Shown piece after piece: positions 18,852 to 25,510 of a stretch of DNA of 53,415 nucleotides. The stretch comes from an uncultured Bacteroidales bacterium. Its GTDB lineage: Bacteria > Bacteroidota > Bacteroidia > Bacteroidales > P3. The position numbers and the translations under genes were made by a program. The DNA lies in contig ONDE01000002.1 of assembly GCA_900316515.1 (NCBI GenBank), positions 203,947 through 257,361 of the forward strand, in the 5' to 3' direction. Every line of letters begins with the position of its first letter. The first letter of the stretch is position 1. Under the pieces are notes generated by a model. The model ran no database searches. It was given only the letters and a program-made list of their open reading frames with translations, and had not been told where the DNA came from.

Positions 18852-20023
18852 TTCGACAGTTTTGCTAATTTATTCTTTATTTTCCTCTTGTATTTAAAAG
18901 ACATCTTTTCAATATTCGTCATGGCATCAGTAATCACCATGGATGAAATGAATCCTGATAGTTTAAAGGTTGAAAAAAACACGAAACGTTTCAAGGGTGA
19001 GTATATTGGGTTCTCAATATCCATTCCTCTATTACCATTTATTGCATCGTTTTTTCTTTGAGTAAGTATGCGCAAATTCTCAAGTCCATTCAGCATTTGG
19101 TCACTTGTAGAATTATGAACAAAAACAATTGACGTGCCCTTGTTATCGTACATTTCAGGACACGTGTTCTCGACACCCCAATAGTCGGCTATTGTGAAAT
19201 TAGAACCACGATGATAATTCCTGAACAAACAACGATAACAACAATGTCTTAAATATATTTCATTACGGAAGCCTCTAAAAAAAGGGTTTTCTAGCAATTT
19301 GGCACAGTGGGTAGTAGTAGCAGTAGTAGTAGACACAATGCACTGATTAGAATTCCATCCTTCCGATTTATCCCTAAAATTAAACTTAAGAATTCTATCA
19401 CCTTTAAATGTTTCACTTAGATAATTGTTCCACACTTTGGGACTTGGAACCCCATGACAAATAAAATCCACCAAAACCAACCGTTCGTATTTTTTTTTTA
19501 GATAAGCTTGCAGGCCACCAACCTGGCATGGGGTGCCAGAAAACAGCACCCAACGACCTTGTTCAAGAAATTGTTTTGCCTGCTTGAATGTATCTCCAAC
19601 TCGGCTCTGAACATACTTGCTGCGCATAAAGGGCTCAATCCCCTCAGTGGTTTCCGTGTAATCATGAATTACCTCCCACTTCTCATCAAAACGGGCACCG
19701 AAAACCACGCCACCTTGCTCTATCGTCCATTTGGCTAATGCATGAAACATACCGCCTGAGCTGCTGCGCATCCTGACTTCCTCGTCTTTGTTGATGGCAG
19801 CATAGGCTTTTGTTTCAAAATCTGATGGGATGGTCTGCGGATTGAGAATTGGACAGGTCTTCTCGCATTGATGACATCTTACACAAGCCTTTGTGTCAAT
19901 CTTCGGCTGAAGAAAGCCCTCCCTGTCTTCCACCATCTTTATACAGCCCTTTGGACAGATGGAAGCACATGCGGCACACCCTGTACAGGGTTCCTTTGGG
20001 GCTAATTTGATGCGGTCTTGCAT
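18848..20023 (-). CDS. Coenzyme F420 hydrogenase/dehydrogenase beta-subunit-like iron-sulfur protein
   Basis: The protein has 391 aa. Two 4Fe-4S clusters are visible at the N-terminus: CTGCAACASICPKGC (cysteines at about 14, 17, 20 and 24) and CVRCHQCEKTCP (about 42-53). The rest has the FrhB-type N- and C-domains, with FSGTPCQVGGL (about residue 159), DFICHGVPSP and YRCLFRNYHRGSNFTIADYWG. These are standard in FrhB-like proteins of polysaccharide loci that also contain pyruvyl transferases. The biochemical role there is not established. It is the first gene of the AT-rich cassette, 121 bp after the wzt remnant. Confidence 0.88.
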   Translation of the reverse strand: MQDRIKLAPKEPCTGCAACASICPKGCIKMVEDREGFLQPKIDTKACVRCHQCEKTCPILNPQTIPSDFETKAYAAINKDEEVRMRSSSGGMFHALAKWTIEQGGVVFGARFDEKWEVIHDYTETTEGIEPFMRSKYVQSRVGDTFKQAKQFLEQGRWVLFSGTPCQVGGLQAYLKKKYERLVLVDFICHGVPSPKVWNNYLSETFKGDRILKFNFRDKSEGWNSNQCIVSTTTATTTHCAKLLENPFFRGFRNEIYLRHCCYRCLFRNYHRGSNFTIADYWGVENTCPEMYDNKGTSIVFVHNSTSDQMLNGLENLRILTQRKNDAINGNRGMDIENPIYSPLKRFVFFSTFKLSGFISSMVITDAMTNIEKMSFKYKRKIKNKLAKLSK

Positions 20024-20144
20024 AAAGAGTGATTCGATTTTCTTTCGGTTTTCATCGCCTACGCTTGGCTTAAGATATGCCTAGTCTTCGTCTAATGTAC
20101 GAAATCGTTTTTTCGGCTGGTTATGGCGGGCGGTTTTTCGGCTC

Positions 20145-20357
20145 TCAGAAGCTTACACTTCCGAGGATATAGCGTGCATCCTCTGAGATACCTCCGAGGG
20201 TCCAGGCATGAACACTGCCTGAACTTTTCTCGAGGTCTTCTTCACCCCGGATATTCATCGTCCACCAGCGCTTGAGGTCTTGCCCCAAAGTGCCGGTGCC
20301 TACCAATCCGAGGCGGTAGAGTTTGCTGATATTGTTAAATTCTATGGCAGTGGCCAT
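20145..20357 (-). pseudogene. wzt: 5' fragment of wzt (truncated ABC exporter ATPase)
   Basis: A 70-codon frame whose first 41 residues match the N-terminus of intact Wzt at 9916-11190 (TAIEFNNISKLYRLGLVG and onward), including 83 bp with no mismatch. After the RGEED point the sequence is unrelated, and the Walker A motif and everything beyond are missing, so it cannot be a functional ATPase. It sits where wzt would be expected, soon after wzm and the nucleotidyltransferase gene. It is therefore the original wzt start left behind when the cassette between 20.14 kb and 11.19 kb was inserted or exchanged. Confidence 0.9.
20254..20336. repeat. 83-bp perfect direct repeat, copy 2 (wzt remnant)
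   Basis: This stretch is identical to 11087-11169 and in the same orientation. The two copies are 9167 bp apart. Sequence around the repeats diverges quickly, with a few mismatches on the start-codon side and complete divergence on the other. The pair brackets the AT-rich gene cassette and would allow its loss by recombination between copies. Confidence 0.95.
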
Positions 20358-20363
20358 TATATG

Positions 20364-20499
20364 AATGTGTTAATGCGTAAATGCGTTAATGTGTAAGTCG
20401 TTAAGTCGAAAAGTCAAAAAGCCTCTAAGTCTATAAGTCTGTGAGTCCTTGAGTCAACAAGCCGTCAAAGTTGTCGAGACTTTGAGACCGCGAGTTCTT
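20364..20499. repeat. 8-bp-periodic degenerate array (17 units) upstream of wzt remnant
   Basis: Reading the plus strand in blocks of eight from 20364 gives AATGTGTT, AATGCGTA, AATGCGTT, AATGTGTA, AGTCGTTA, AGTCGAAA, AGTCAAAA, AGCCTCTA, AGTCTATA, AGTCTGTG and so on to 20499. The AGTC(T) core keeps strict 8-bp phase. It starts 6 bp upstream of the ATG of the wzt remnant in transcript terms. The period and core match the octad arrays at 21662 and 23131, but the units are more diverged and no 24-bp hairpin module is present. Confidence 0.8.
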
Positions 20500-20504
20500 T
20501 TAAA

Positions 20505-20594
20505 TTCTTTTATAATCTGATTGAGATTAAACGACCACGAATCTCACGAATCAGACGAATTTCTTTTCAGTTCTTTTGGTTCTGATTGAGATTA
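20505..20594. repeat. Pair of direct repeats with TCTGATTGAGATTA core
   Basis: TTCTTTT, a 3-4 bp spacer and TCTGATTGAGATTA occur at 20505-20529 and again at 20571-20594. The second copy runs into the stop codon of the nucleotidyltransferase gene. Between them are short ACGAATCTC/ACGAATC/ACGAATTT repeats. These are repeat-rich scar sequences next to the octad array; no coding potential is visible. Confidence 0.65.
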
Positions 20595-21629
20595 TTGTTT
20601 ATGCAAGAAACTCTGCGGCTTCTCGGCATGCGAGCTGAGGCTTGAAAACCATAGTGCCATCGGACTGTCGCTGTACACCATTCCTCGTTTCCATGCCATG
20701 GCACGCCAACGGCGCGACTTCCATATCAGTCGCTTTATGCCGTCGGCTTTGCTGCTGTCCACGCTGCCGTAAACCATGTCGCGCTCTACTTTCTCGACGG
20801 CATCGTCGTCATGCACAAGCCGCACCGGTATGCTGTACCCTAAGCGCCGTTCAGCAATATCGTCGAGGGCCGACACAAATGGCGCCATCCCGTATTCGGT
20901 CACTATATCCTGCACCCGGCCCCAGTCGACTTTGTCGCTCAACGCACGGCAGGTGAGTGCCCAGTCGACGAGGTCGCGCAGCGTGATACGCGCTGCCGCG
21001 AAATGACCCGCCATGTGGCGCAGCAGGAACAGTACCTCGAAAGTAGGGGAGGGGCATATCTCTTTAAGTAGCGTCTCGTAGCGGCGGTTGCTGGGAGGAT
21101 AGTGTGTGTTGACGAAGTCGTAGTGACTTTCTATGGTGATGCCGCGATAGTCGTACTTGCTGTGGTGGTGCGCATCGTTGCCGACAGCGGCTTTCAGCTT
21201 TTCGTGTGCCACGCGGTCGGCCTCGTCGTGACGGTCGTAGAAGTAGAGGTCCAAATCGCCGAACTCGCGCAGCTCCGGCACAGGATAGTACTGCGCCGTA
21301 TTCGTCCCTTTGAGCACCAGCGTCTCAATTCCGTGATGCTTCATAGTGTCGACTATCTCCTGCTGCACTTCGCGCTGGTAACGGTGCCATCGTGCCGCTT
21401 TGTCGCGCTCGGCGAGCCATGGAATCTTCACCTCGCGCGGCACGTCGAGCGCAGCCATCGTATCGGCCGTCATCGCCGCCACATGGTTCTGCTGCATCAA
21501 GCGGAAGAGACTCCACCAGTCATGGGAAGACAACGAGACATCAAGACAACGTGACGTCGAAATATCTTGACCCTCAATGGCACCTCGCAACAATGCAAGC
21601 ACTATGTCAATCTCGTTTTTCAATTCCAA
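20592..21629 (-). CDS. Uncharacterised nucleotidyltransferase-like protein (NTP_transf_5 type), non-ATG start
   Basis: The protein has at most 345 aa. LVLKGTNTAQYYPVPELREF followed by GDLDLYF (about residues 120-127) is the catalytic core of the PF14907-type nucleotidyltransferases, with the paired aspartates intact. A conserved LLRHMAGHF segment follows. The family is common in polysaccharide loci but its reaction is not established. The frame has no ATG in its first roughly 45 codons. A TTG at 21629 directly follows an in-frame TGA, and TTG 21623 or GTG 21602 are alternatives. The likely cause is a repeat array starting 33 bp upstream. Codons for about residues 22-35 consist of the same 8-bp units found in the arrays. 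Confidence 0.8.
   Translation of the reverse strand: MELKNEIDIVLALLRGAIEGQDISTSRCLDVSLSSHDWWSLFRLMQQNHVAAMTADTMAALDVPREVKIPWLAERDKAARWHRYQREVQQEIVDTMKHHGIETLVLKGTNTAQYYPVPELREFGDLDLYFYDRHDEADRVAHEKLKAAVGNDAHHHSKYDYRGITIESHYDFVNTHYPPSNRRYETLLKEICPSPTFEVLFLLRHMAGHFAAARITLRDLVDWALTCRALSDKVDWGRVQDIVTEYGMAPFVSALDDIAERRLGYSIPVRLVHDDDAVEKVERDMVYGSVDSSKADGIKRLIWKSRRWRAMAWKRGMVYSDSPMALWFSSLSSHAEKPQSFLHKQ
21526..21565 (-). repeat. Octad relic inside the nucleotidyltransferase coding sequence
   Basis: Read on the minus strand in blocks of eight from 21565 down, the sequence is ATATTTCG, ACGTCACG, TTGTCTTG, ATGTCTCG, TTGTCTTC. Three to four of the five fit the xxGTCTyG unit of the intergenic arrays, but here the unit is on the opposite strand. 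It encodes a Ser/Thr-rich linker before the first conserved helix of the protein. Confidence 0.7.
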
Positions 21630-21661
21630 TCAGTGGTATGCCTGCGAGCCCCTTTTTCTCG

Positions 21662-21861
21662 ACGTCTCGCAGTCTCGTGGTGTGCCGTCGGCTTGGCCGA
21701 CAAGTCTCGATGTCTTGATGTCTCGCCGTCTCGTGGTGTGCCGTCGGCTTGGCCGACAAGTCTTGACGTCTCGCAGTCTTGATGTCTCGTGGTGTGCCGT
21801 CGGCTTGGCCGACAAGTCTCGAAGTCTCGATGTCTTGAAGTCTCGAAGTCTCGCAGTCTCG
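21662..21861. repeat. Octad array A: 25 units of 8 bp with three hairpin modules
   Basis: The whole 200 bp divides into 8-bp units with no slip. Sixteen are spacer octads of the form xxGTCTyG (AAGTCTCG, ATGTCTTG, CAGTCTCG and others). Three 24-bp modules, TGGTGTGC CGTCGGCT TGGCCGAC, lie at 21678, 21734 and 21790 (period 56 bp = 7 units). Each module contains the inverted repeat GTCGGC-TTG-GCCGAC (21687-21701, 21743-21757, 21799-21813). The array fills the space between wzm and the nucleotidyltransferase gene. A related hairpin, GTCGAC-ATG-GTCGAC, follows at 21861-21875, just after the wzm stop. Confidence 0.93.
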
Positions 21862-21878
21862 TCGACATGGTCGACTCG

Positions 21879-22766
21879 TCACACCGTATCCATAAACGTC
21901 CTCTGCACTCGGTTGAAGACCACTACGCCCACAGCTATCAGCACCACCATGAAGCCGAAGCTGTAGCCCAGCAGACCCCAGCTGAACTGTCCTTCGCCGA
22001 GGAAGCCGTACTTGAAGGCCTCGACGATGCCCGTCAGGGGGTTGAGGCTCATCACGAAGCGCAACTTCTCGTTGGTGATGGTGCTCAGGGGATATATGAC
22101 GGGCGTGGCGTACATCCATAGGCGTACGAAGAAGTCCATCAGCAGCTGCATGTCGCGGTATTTGGTGGTGAGGCTCGAGAAGAGTATTCCGAAACCCAGC
22201 GCCAAGCCTGCCAGCATCAGCACCAGCACGGGCAGCAGCAGGGCGTACCAGTTGGTGTGTATCTGACCTGGCATGACGAACAGCTGGTAAACGGCGTAAA
22301 CCACCAGGAAGAGCCCGAACTGCACGCCGAAGCGCAGCAGGTTGCTGATGACCGTGGATATCGGCACCACCATGCGTGGGAAGTACACCTTGCCGAAGAT
22401 GCCTGCATTGGCGGTAAAGGTAGAGGAGGTCTTGCCGAGACAGTCGTTGAAGTACTGCCACAGGCAGATACCGCTGAGGTAGAACAGCGGCTGCGGCAAC
22501 CCGTCGGTGGGTATCTTGGCTATGCCGCCGAACACCACCATATACATGATGACTGTCATGGCGGGCTGTATGAGGTACCATAGCGGACCCAATATTGTCT
22601 GCTTGTATTGCGTGGTGATGTTGCGCCTCACGAAGAGCATGCACAAATCACGGTATCGCCACAGCTCCTTGAAGTCCACCTGCAGCAGCCTCTCTTTGGG
22701 CTTTATGACGGTAGTCCAGTCGCTGTCGCAAGACTTCGAGATGTTGGTTTTATTATTCTGCCTCAT
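21879..22766 (-). CDS. wzm: Polysaccharide ABC exporter permease Wzm
   Basis: The protein has 295 aa. The ABC-2 transporter signature of O-antigen exporters is clear: WTTVIKPKERLLQVDFKELW, LFVRRNITTQYKQTILGPLW and YLIQPAMTVIMYMVVFGG (first transmembrane helix), six predicted membrane helices in all, and the conserved TPVIYPLS and LNPLTGIVEAFK near the end. It forms the channel with Wzt, moving the undecaprenyl-linked glycan across the inner membrane. Its ATG lies inside the 3' end of the S23 gene (14-bp overlap). The gene is GC-richer than the cassette it serves. Confidence 0.95.
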   Translation of the reverse strand: MRQNNKTNISKSCDSDWTTVIKPKERLLQVDFKELWRYRDLCMLFVRRNITTQYKQTILGPLWYLIQPAMTVIMYMVVFGGIAKIPTDGLPQPLFYLSGICLWQYFNDCLGKTSSTFTANAGIFGKVYFPRMVVPISTVISNLLRFGVQFGLFLVVYAVYQLFVMPGQIHTNWYALLLPVLVLMLAGLALGFGILFSSLTTKYRDMQLLMDFFVRLWMYATPVIYPLSTITNEKLRFVMSLNPLTGIVEAFKYGFLGEGQFSWGLLGYSFGFMVVLIAVGVVVFNRVQRTFMDTV

Positions 22767-23109
22767 TTGAGATTATTCCTGTTAGGTTAACGATACCGGC
22801 CGTTATCCTTTTTACGGCATTTTGTAGGTTAAGTCGTGTTTCCGAGTCACAATAGCCCAAATCTTCGCACAAATATAACATGCTTCGTACCTCTGAGCAG
22901 CTACCTTTGGCGATGTTTAAATAGTTTATGAATTTAGCGTCACTCCCTGAATCAAAACCTTCGGCTATATTGTTCATGATGCTGATTGCTGCACGCTGGA
23001 TCTGATCTTTAAAACCCCAGTCATTATTTTTTGCGAGCATCTTGTAGATGCAATTCACGACCATACGTGATTCTTTCCAGATGTAAAGATTCTCAAGAGC
23101 CCTTTCCAT
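22753..23109 (-). CDS. Stand-alone S23/four-helix-bundle protein (23S rRNA intervening-sequence family)
   Basis: The protein has 118 aa starting at the ATG at 23109; the frame is open upstream only because the repeat array lacks stops. The motifs are ENLYIWKESRMVV (helix 1), DQIQRAAISIMNNIAEGFD (helix 2, the family hallmark), FINYLNIAKGSCSEVRSMLYL (helix 3) and a final helix. Family members were first found in 23S rRNA intervening sequences, but many are elsewhere and their function is unknown. This one is wedged between the phosphoglycosyl transferase and wzm, overlaps wzm by 14 bp, and has an octad array 21 bp upstream of its start. It has no role known in glycan export. Confidence 0.9.
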   Translation of the reverse strand: MERALENLYIWKESRMVVNCIYKMLAKNNDWGFKDQIQRAAISIMNNIAEGFDSGSDAKFINYLNIAKGSCSEVRSMLYLCEDLGYCDSETRLNLQNAVKRITAGIVNLTGIISNEAE

Positions 23110-23130
23110 ATGAATAATTTTTTTTTCTTG

Positions 23131-23426
23131 ATGTCTCGTGGTGTGCCGTCGGCTTGGCCGACAAGTCTCGCCGTCTCGCCGTCTCGCCGTCTCGAAGTCT
23201 TGATGTCTCGTGGTGTGCCGTCGGCTTGGCCGACAAGTCTTGAAGTCTCGAAGTCTCGAAGTCTCGATGTCTCGTGGTGTGCCGTCGGCTTGGCCGACAA
23301 GTCTTGATGTCTCGTGGTGTGCCGTCGGCTTGGCCGACAAGTCTTGATGTCTCGTGGTGTGCCGTCGGCTTGGCCGACAAGTCTTGAAGTCTTGAAGTCT
23401 CGACGTCTTGACGTCTCGAAGTCTCT
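23131..23426. repeat. Octad array B: 37 units of 8 bp with five hairpin modules
   Basis: The 296 bp divide without slip into 37 units of 8 bp. Five 24-bp modules identical to those of array A begin at 23139, 23211, 23275, 23315 and 23355, spaced 72, 64, 40 and 40 bp, all multiples of eight. Hairpin cores GTCGGC-TTG-GCCGAC are at 23148, 23220, 23284, 23324 and 23364. Spacer octads are AAGTCTCG, AAGTCTTG, ATGTCTCG, CCGTCTCG, ACGTCTTG and similar. The last unit runs into the stop codon of the phosphoglycosyl transferase gene. The array is free of stop codons over most of its length in all three minus-strand frames. Confidence 0.95.
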
Positions 23427-24600
23427 ATTTCGACCGCTTGCGGCGAAATAGTATATTCCCCACGATGCCCCAGAAGTATTTCCAGTCGGTGGCGAACGGG
23501 TGCTTGAGGTAGGCTTCCAGGTAGCGACGTTCGCTCTGTTGCACCTCTTCAAGGGTCTCGGGCGTATGGCGCTCGTAGTAGAACGGCGGCAGCATGCCGG
23601 GCTTGACCTTTATGCGCAGTTGCTGCATCTCGTCGCTGTAAAGGTTATAGTAGTGGCGGCTCAGCGGACGCACGCCCACCAGCTTCAGGTCGCCACGCAG
23701 CACATTCCACAGCATCGGCAGCTCGTCGAGCCAGGTGCGCCGCAGGATGCGTCCCCATATGTTTACGCGGTAGTCGTTCTTGAACTTGCCACCGCGCTCG
23801 AGGCTCTGGTAGCGGTAGATATAGGGCTGGATGTATTCCGAATAGCTGTACATGGTGCGGAACTTGTGCACCACAATCTCTTTGCCGCCGAGACCTACGC
23901 GGCGCAGGTGTATGATGGGTGAGCCTGTGGGAGGCGTGTCGTCGACAGGCTTGTGCTCTTTGCGGGCTATGACGAAGAACTCGCCGTCGCGGAACTGCTC
24001 GTCGACAACCTCGTAGCCGGCTCGGTAGAGACGCCCGAGAATCTCCACTCGGTTGTAGGTGCGTTTACTGCCCCTCGAAACGGCGAAATAGAATTTGCGC
24101 GTGAGCGCCAGCTTGGGACATACGCGGTGCCACAGATAGTCCCCTGCTATCAGCACGTGGGCCACGCCCCACGGATAGCGTTGCAAGAGCAACTTGCGCT
24201 TCAGCACTGCCGTCATCGAGTGGCACCACAGGTAGCCGCCTATAGGCAGGTGGTTGCTTATGGTGTACAGGTATTCGTCGAGACGTTCGATGGTATGCAG
24301 CGGCCGCGAGACAAAGAGAACCTGCGGCGTCACACCCGAAAGACGGTATTCCAATGCCTCGGGCGTATGGGTGGTGAACGGTACTGCGAACGACTTCGCC
24401 TTGTCCGACGTCGCCCTCTCCGAGCCGAGCCATCGCAGCGCCTCTTTGTAACTCATCTGCATGACGGACTCAAATTCGCGGCGCACCTCCTCGTCGCCGA
24501 TGTCGTCCAGGTACAGCTTGGCCCCGGCGTCAGCACCGTTCTCCGTATAGGTGCGCACCTCGTCAAGCTCATACTGCAGTTGGAACAGTCCTTTCTTCAT
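23425..24600 (-). CDS. Sugar transferase (polyprenyl-phosphate phosphoglycosyl transferase, large form)
   Basis: The protein has 391 aa. The C-terminal part is the bacterial sugar transferase domain: GSPIIHLRRVGLGG, HKFRTM (about residue 240), RRTWLDELPMLWNVLRGD with the catalytic Asp-Glu pair (about 289-290) and LKLVGVRPLSRHY. It should attach the first sugar-phosphate to undecaprenyl phosphate. The N-terminal 200 residues are not the usual membrane hairpin but a domain with GGYLWCHSMT and RVEILGRLYRAGYEVVDEQ, seen in a Bacteroidetes subfamily of these enzymes. It is coupled to the antiterminator gene by an ATGA overlap, and its stop codon touches octad array B. Confidence 0.85.
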   Translation of the reverse strand: MKKGLFQLQYELDEVRTYTENGADAGAKLYLDDIGDEEVRREFESVMQMSYKEALRWLGSERATSDKAKSFAVPFTTHTPEALEYRLSGVTPQVLFVSRPLHTIERLDEYLYTISNHLPIGGYLWCHSMTAVLKRKLLLQRYPWGVAHVLIAGDYLWHRVCPKLALTRKFYFAVSRGSKRTYNRVEILGRLYRAGYEVVDEQFRDGEFFVIARKEHKPVDDTPPTGSPIIHLRRVGLGGKEIVVHKFRTMYSYSEYIQPYIYRYQSLERGGKFKNDYRVNIWGRILRRTWLDELPMLWNVLRGDLKLVGVRPLSRHYYNLYSDEMQQLRIKVKPGMLPPFYYERHTPETLEEVQQSERRYLEAYLKHPFATDWKYFWGIVGNILFRRKRSK

Positions 24601-25076
24601 TCCTCTGCTTTGCGAAGCAAACTCGGGTGTATATATGTCGTGGCCACCGCCACAACGCCGCGGATGGTCACCACCAGCCTCCTGTCGCGCTTTATTCGTT
24701 TGATATGCCCTTCGGCACCCTTGAACGGACCGTCCGTCACCACCACGCGGTCCCCCTCGTGATACTCCGGCCGGTCGTCGCCAAGAACCTCAAGCCCGTC
24801 GCGCCCGGCGCTGACCACAAAGCGGAACACCTCCATCTCGCGGTCGGGAATGACGGCAGCCTGTGTACGCTCCGAGTTGTAGTACACCCACGCCTGACGG
24901 CGGTGGCTCACCACGAAACGCGCCATTTCGCCTTCTGTGCAATGCAGGAACAACAACGATTTGATGACATCGACAGGCGCAAAGAACTCTATCCCCAACT
25001 CCTTGCAGTCGGCTATCAGCGGCTGCACTCGGTTGTAGTTGACCTTGAAGGCGTACCAGTGGCTGTCCATAGGCAT
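24597..25076 (-). CDS. upxY: UpxY-family transcription antiterminator (NusG-like)
   Basis: The protein has 159 aa from the ATG at 25076, with a purine-rich GGAGGGGGAGG Shine-Dalgarno-like stretch just upstream; a second ATG at 25070 is possible. The N-terminal NGN domain (HWYAFKVNYNR, GIEFFAPV) and the C-terminal KOW motif (EGDRVVVTDGPFKGAEGHI) are intact. UpxY proteins in Bacteroides are the first gene of each capsule operon and prevent early termination in the leader of their own operon only. Its place at the head of this 25-kb operon fits that role. No UpxZ partner is seen next to it. Confidence 0.9.
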   Translation of the reverse strand: MPMDSHWYAFKVNYNRVQPLIADCKELGIEFFAPVDVIKSLLFLHCTEGEMARFVVSHRRQAWVYYNSERTQAAVIPDREMEVFRFVVSAGRDGLEVLGDDRPEYHEGDRVVVTDGPFKGAEGHIKRIKRDRRLVVTIRGVVAVATTYIHPSLLRKAEE

Positions 25077-25232
25077 ATTCCTCCCCCTCCTCCACCTATA
25101 TGCGTGGAGTTCCCGGGGGCTCGTCGGCATTTCGGGTAGTCCGACTCACGGGCATTCCTATCGCAGGAATGTTGCCGCAACCCTCTGGATAACAGTAATT
25201 ATCGTGCTATACATACAATTGCTATCCGAATG
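25076..25232 (-). promoter_or_regulatory. Operon leader with hairpin (antiterminator target candidate)
   Basis: The roughly 150-nt leader between the promoter and upxY holds a 7-bp stem with a 5-nt loop (CATTCCT-ATCGC-AGGAATG, 25153-25171). A second weak pairing is GTCGG at 25123 with CCGAC at 25141. Bacteroides Upx proteins act through such leaders. Which hairpin matters here is inference. Confidence 0.55.
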
Positions 25233-25240
25233 CAAATATA
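25233..25240 (-). promoter_or_regulatory. Bacteroidales -7 element TATATTTG for the polysaccharide operon
   Basis: The minus strand reads TATATTTG at 25240-25233, matching TAnnTTTG. Transcription would begin about seven bases downstream, giving a leader of about 150 nt before upxY. No good TTTG box lies 19 bp upstream; the upstream DNA is AT-rich and then polypurine on this strand. Confidence 0.6.
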
Positions 25241-25277
25241 CACTTTTTTTTGAAATAAATAAAATTTATATTTATAA

Positions 25278-25510
25278 CCGCCTCCAAGTCCCCTCTTCCC
25301 CTTTTTCCCCTCTTCAACTCTTCTCCTTTTCTCCTCTTACCCTCCTCTCACCTAACTCTCACTTCCCCCTCACTCCTCCCTCACTTCCCCCCCTCACTCC
25401 TCCGTCACTCCTCCGTCACTCCCCCATCACTTCCCCATCACTCCCCCCGTCACTCCCCCCTCACTCCCCCCTCACCTCCTGCTCTCCTCCCACTCACCTC
25501 CCACTCACTT
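25278..25510. repeat. Polypyrimidine tract with imperfect CACTCCCCC repeats
   Basis: About 230 bp of the plus strand is almost only C and T, resolving into imperfect 8-11 bp repeats such as TCACTCCCCC, TCACTTCCCC and TCACTCCTCC. It lies directly upstream of the promoter of the polysaccharide operon. There is no coding potential. Long mirror-like pyrimidine tracts can form triplex structures; here that is inference. Confidence 0.85.

Noticed and set aside
12044..20023. Mobile element carrying the AT-rich cassette
   Set aside because: No transposase, integrase, terminal inverted repeats or target duplication is seen. The wzt direct repeat explains the insertion by homologous recombination instead.
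22753..23109. Avd protein of a diversity-generating retroelement
   Set aside because: No reverse transcriptase, template repeat or variable repeat is present, and the helix 2 motif fits the S23 branch better.
21662..23426. CRISPR array
   Set aside because: There are no constant-length unique spacers and no cas genes. The material between modules is itself the 8-bp repeat and spacing varies from 40 to 72 bp.
21607..23552. Several long minus-strand frames with SAKPTAHHET, RPSRRHTTR and GQADGTPRD repeats
   Set aside because: These are the octad arrays read in different frames. The arrays lack stop codons, the starts are mostly non-ATG, and the frames cross real genes.
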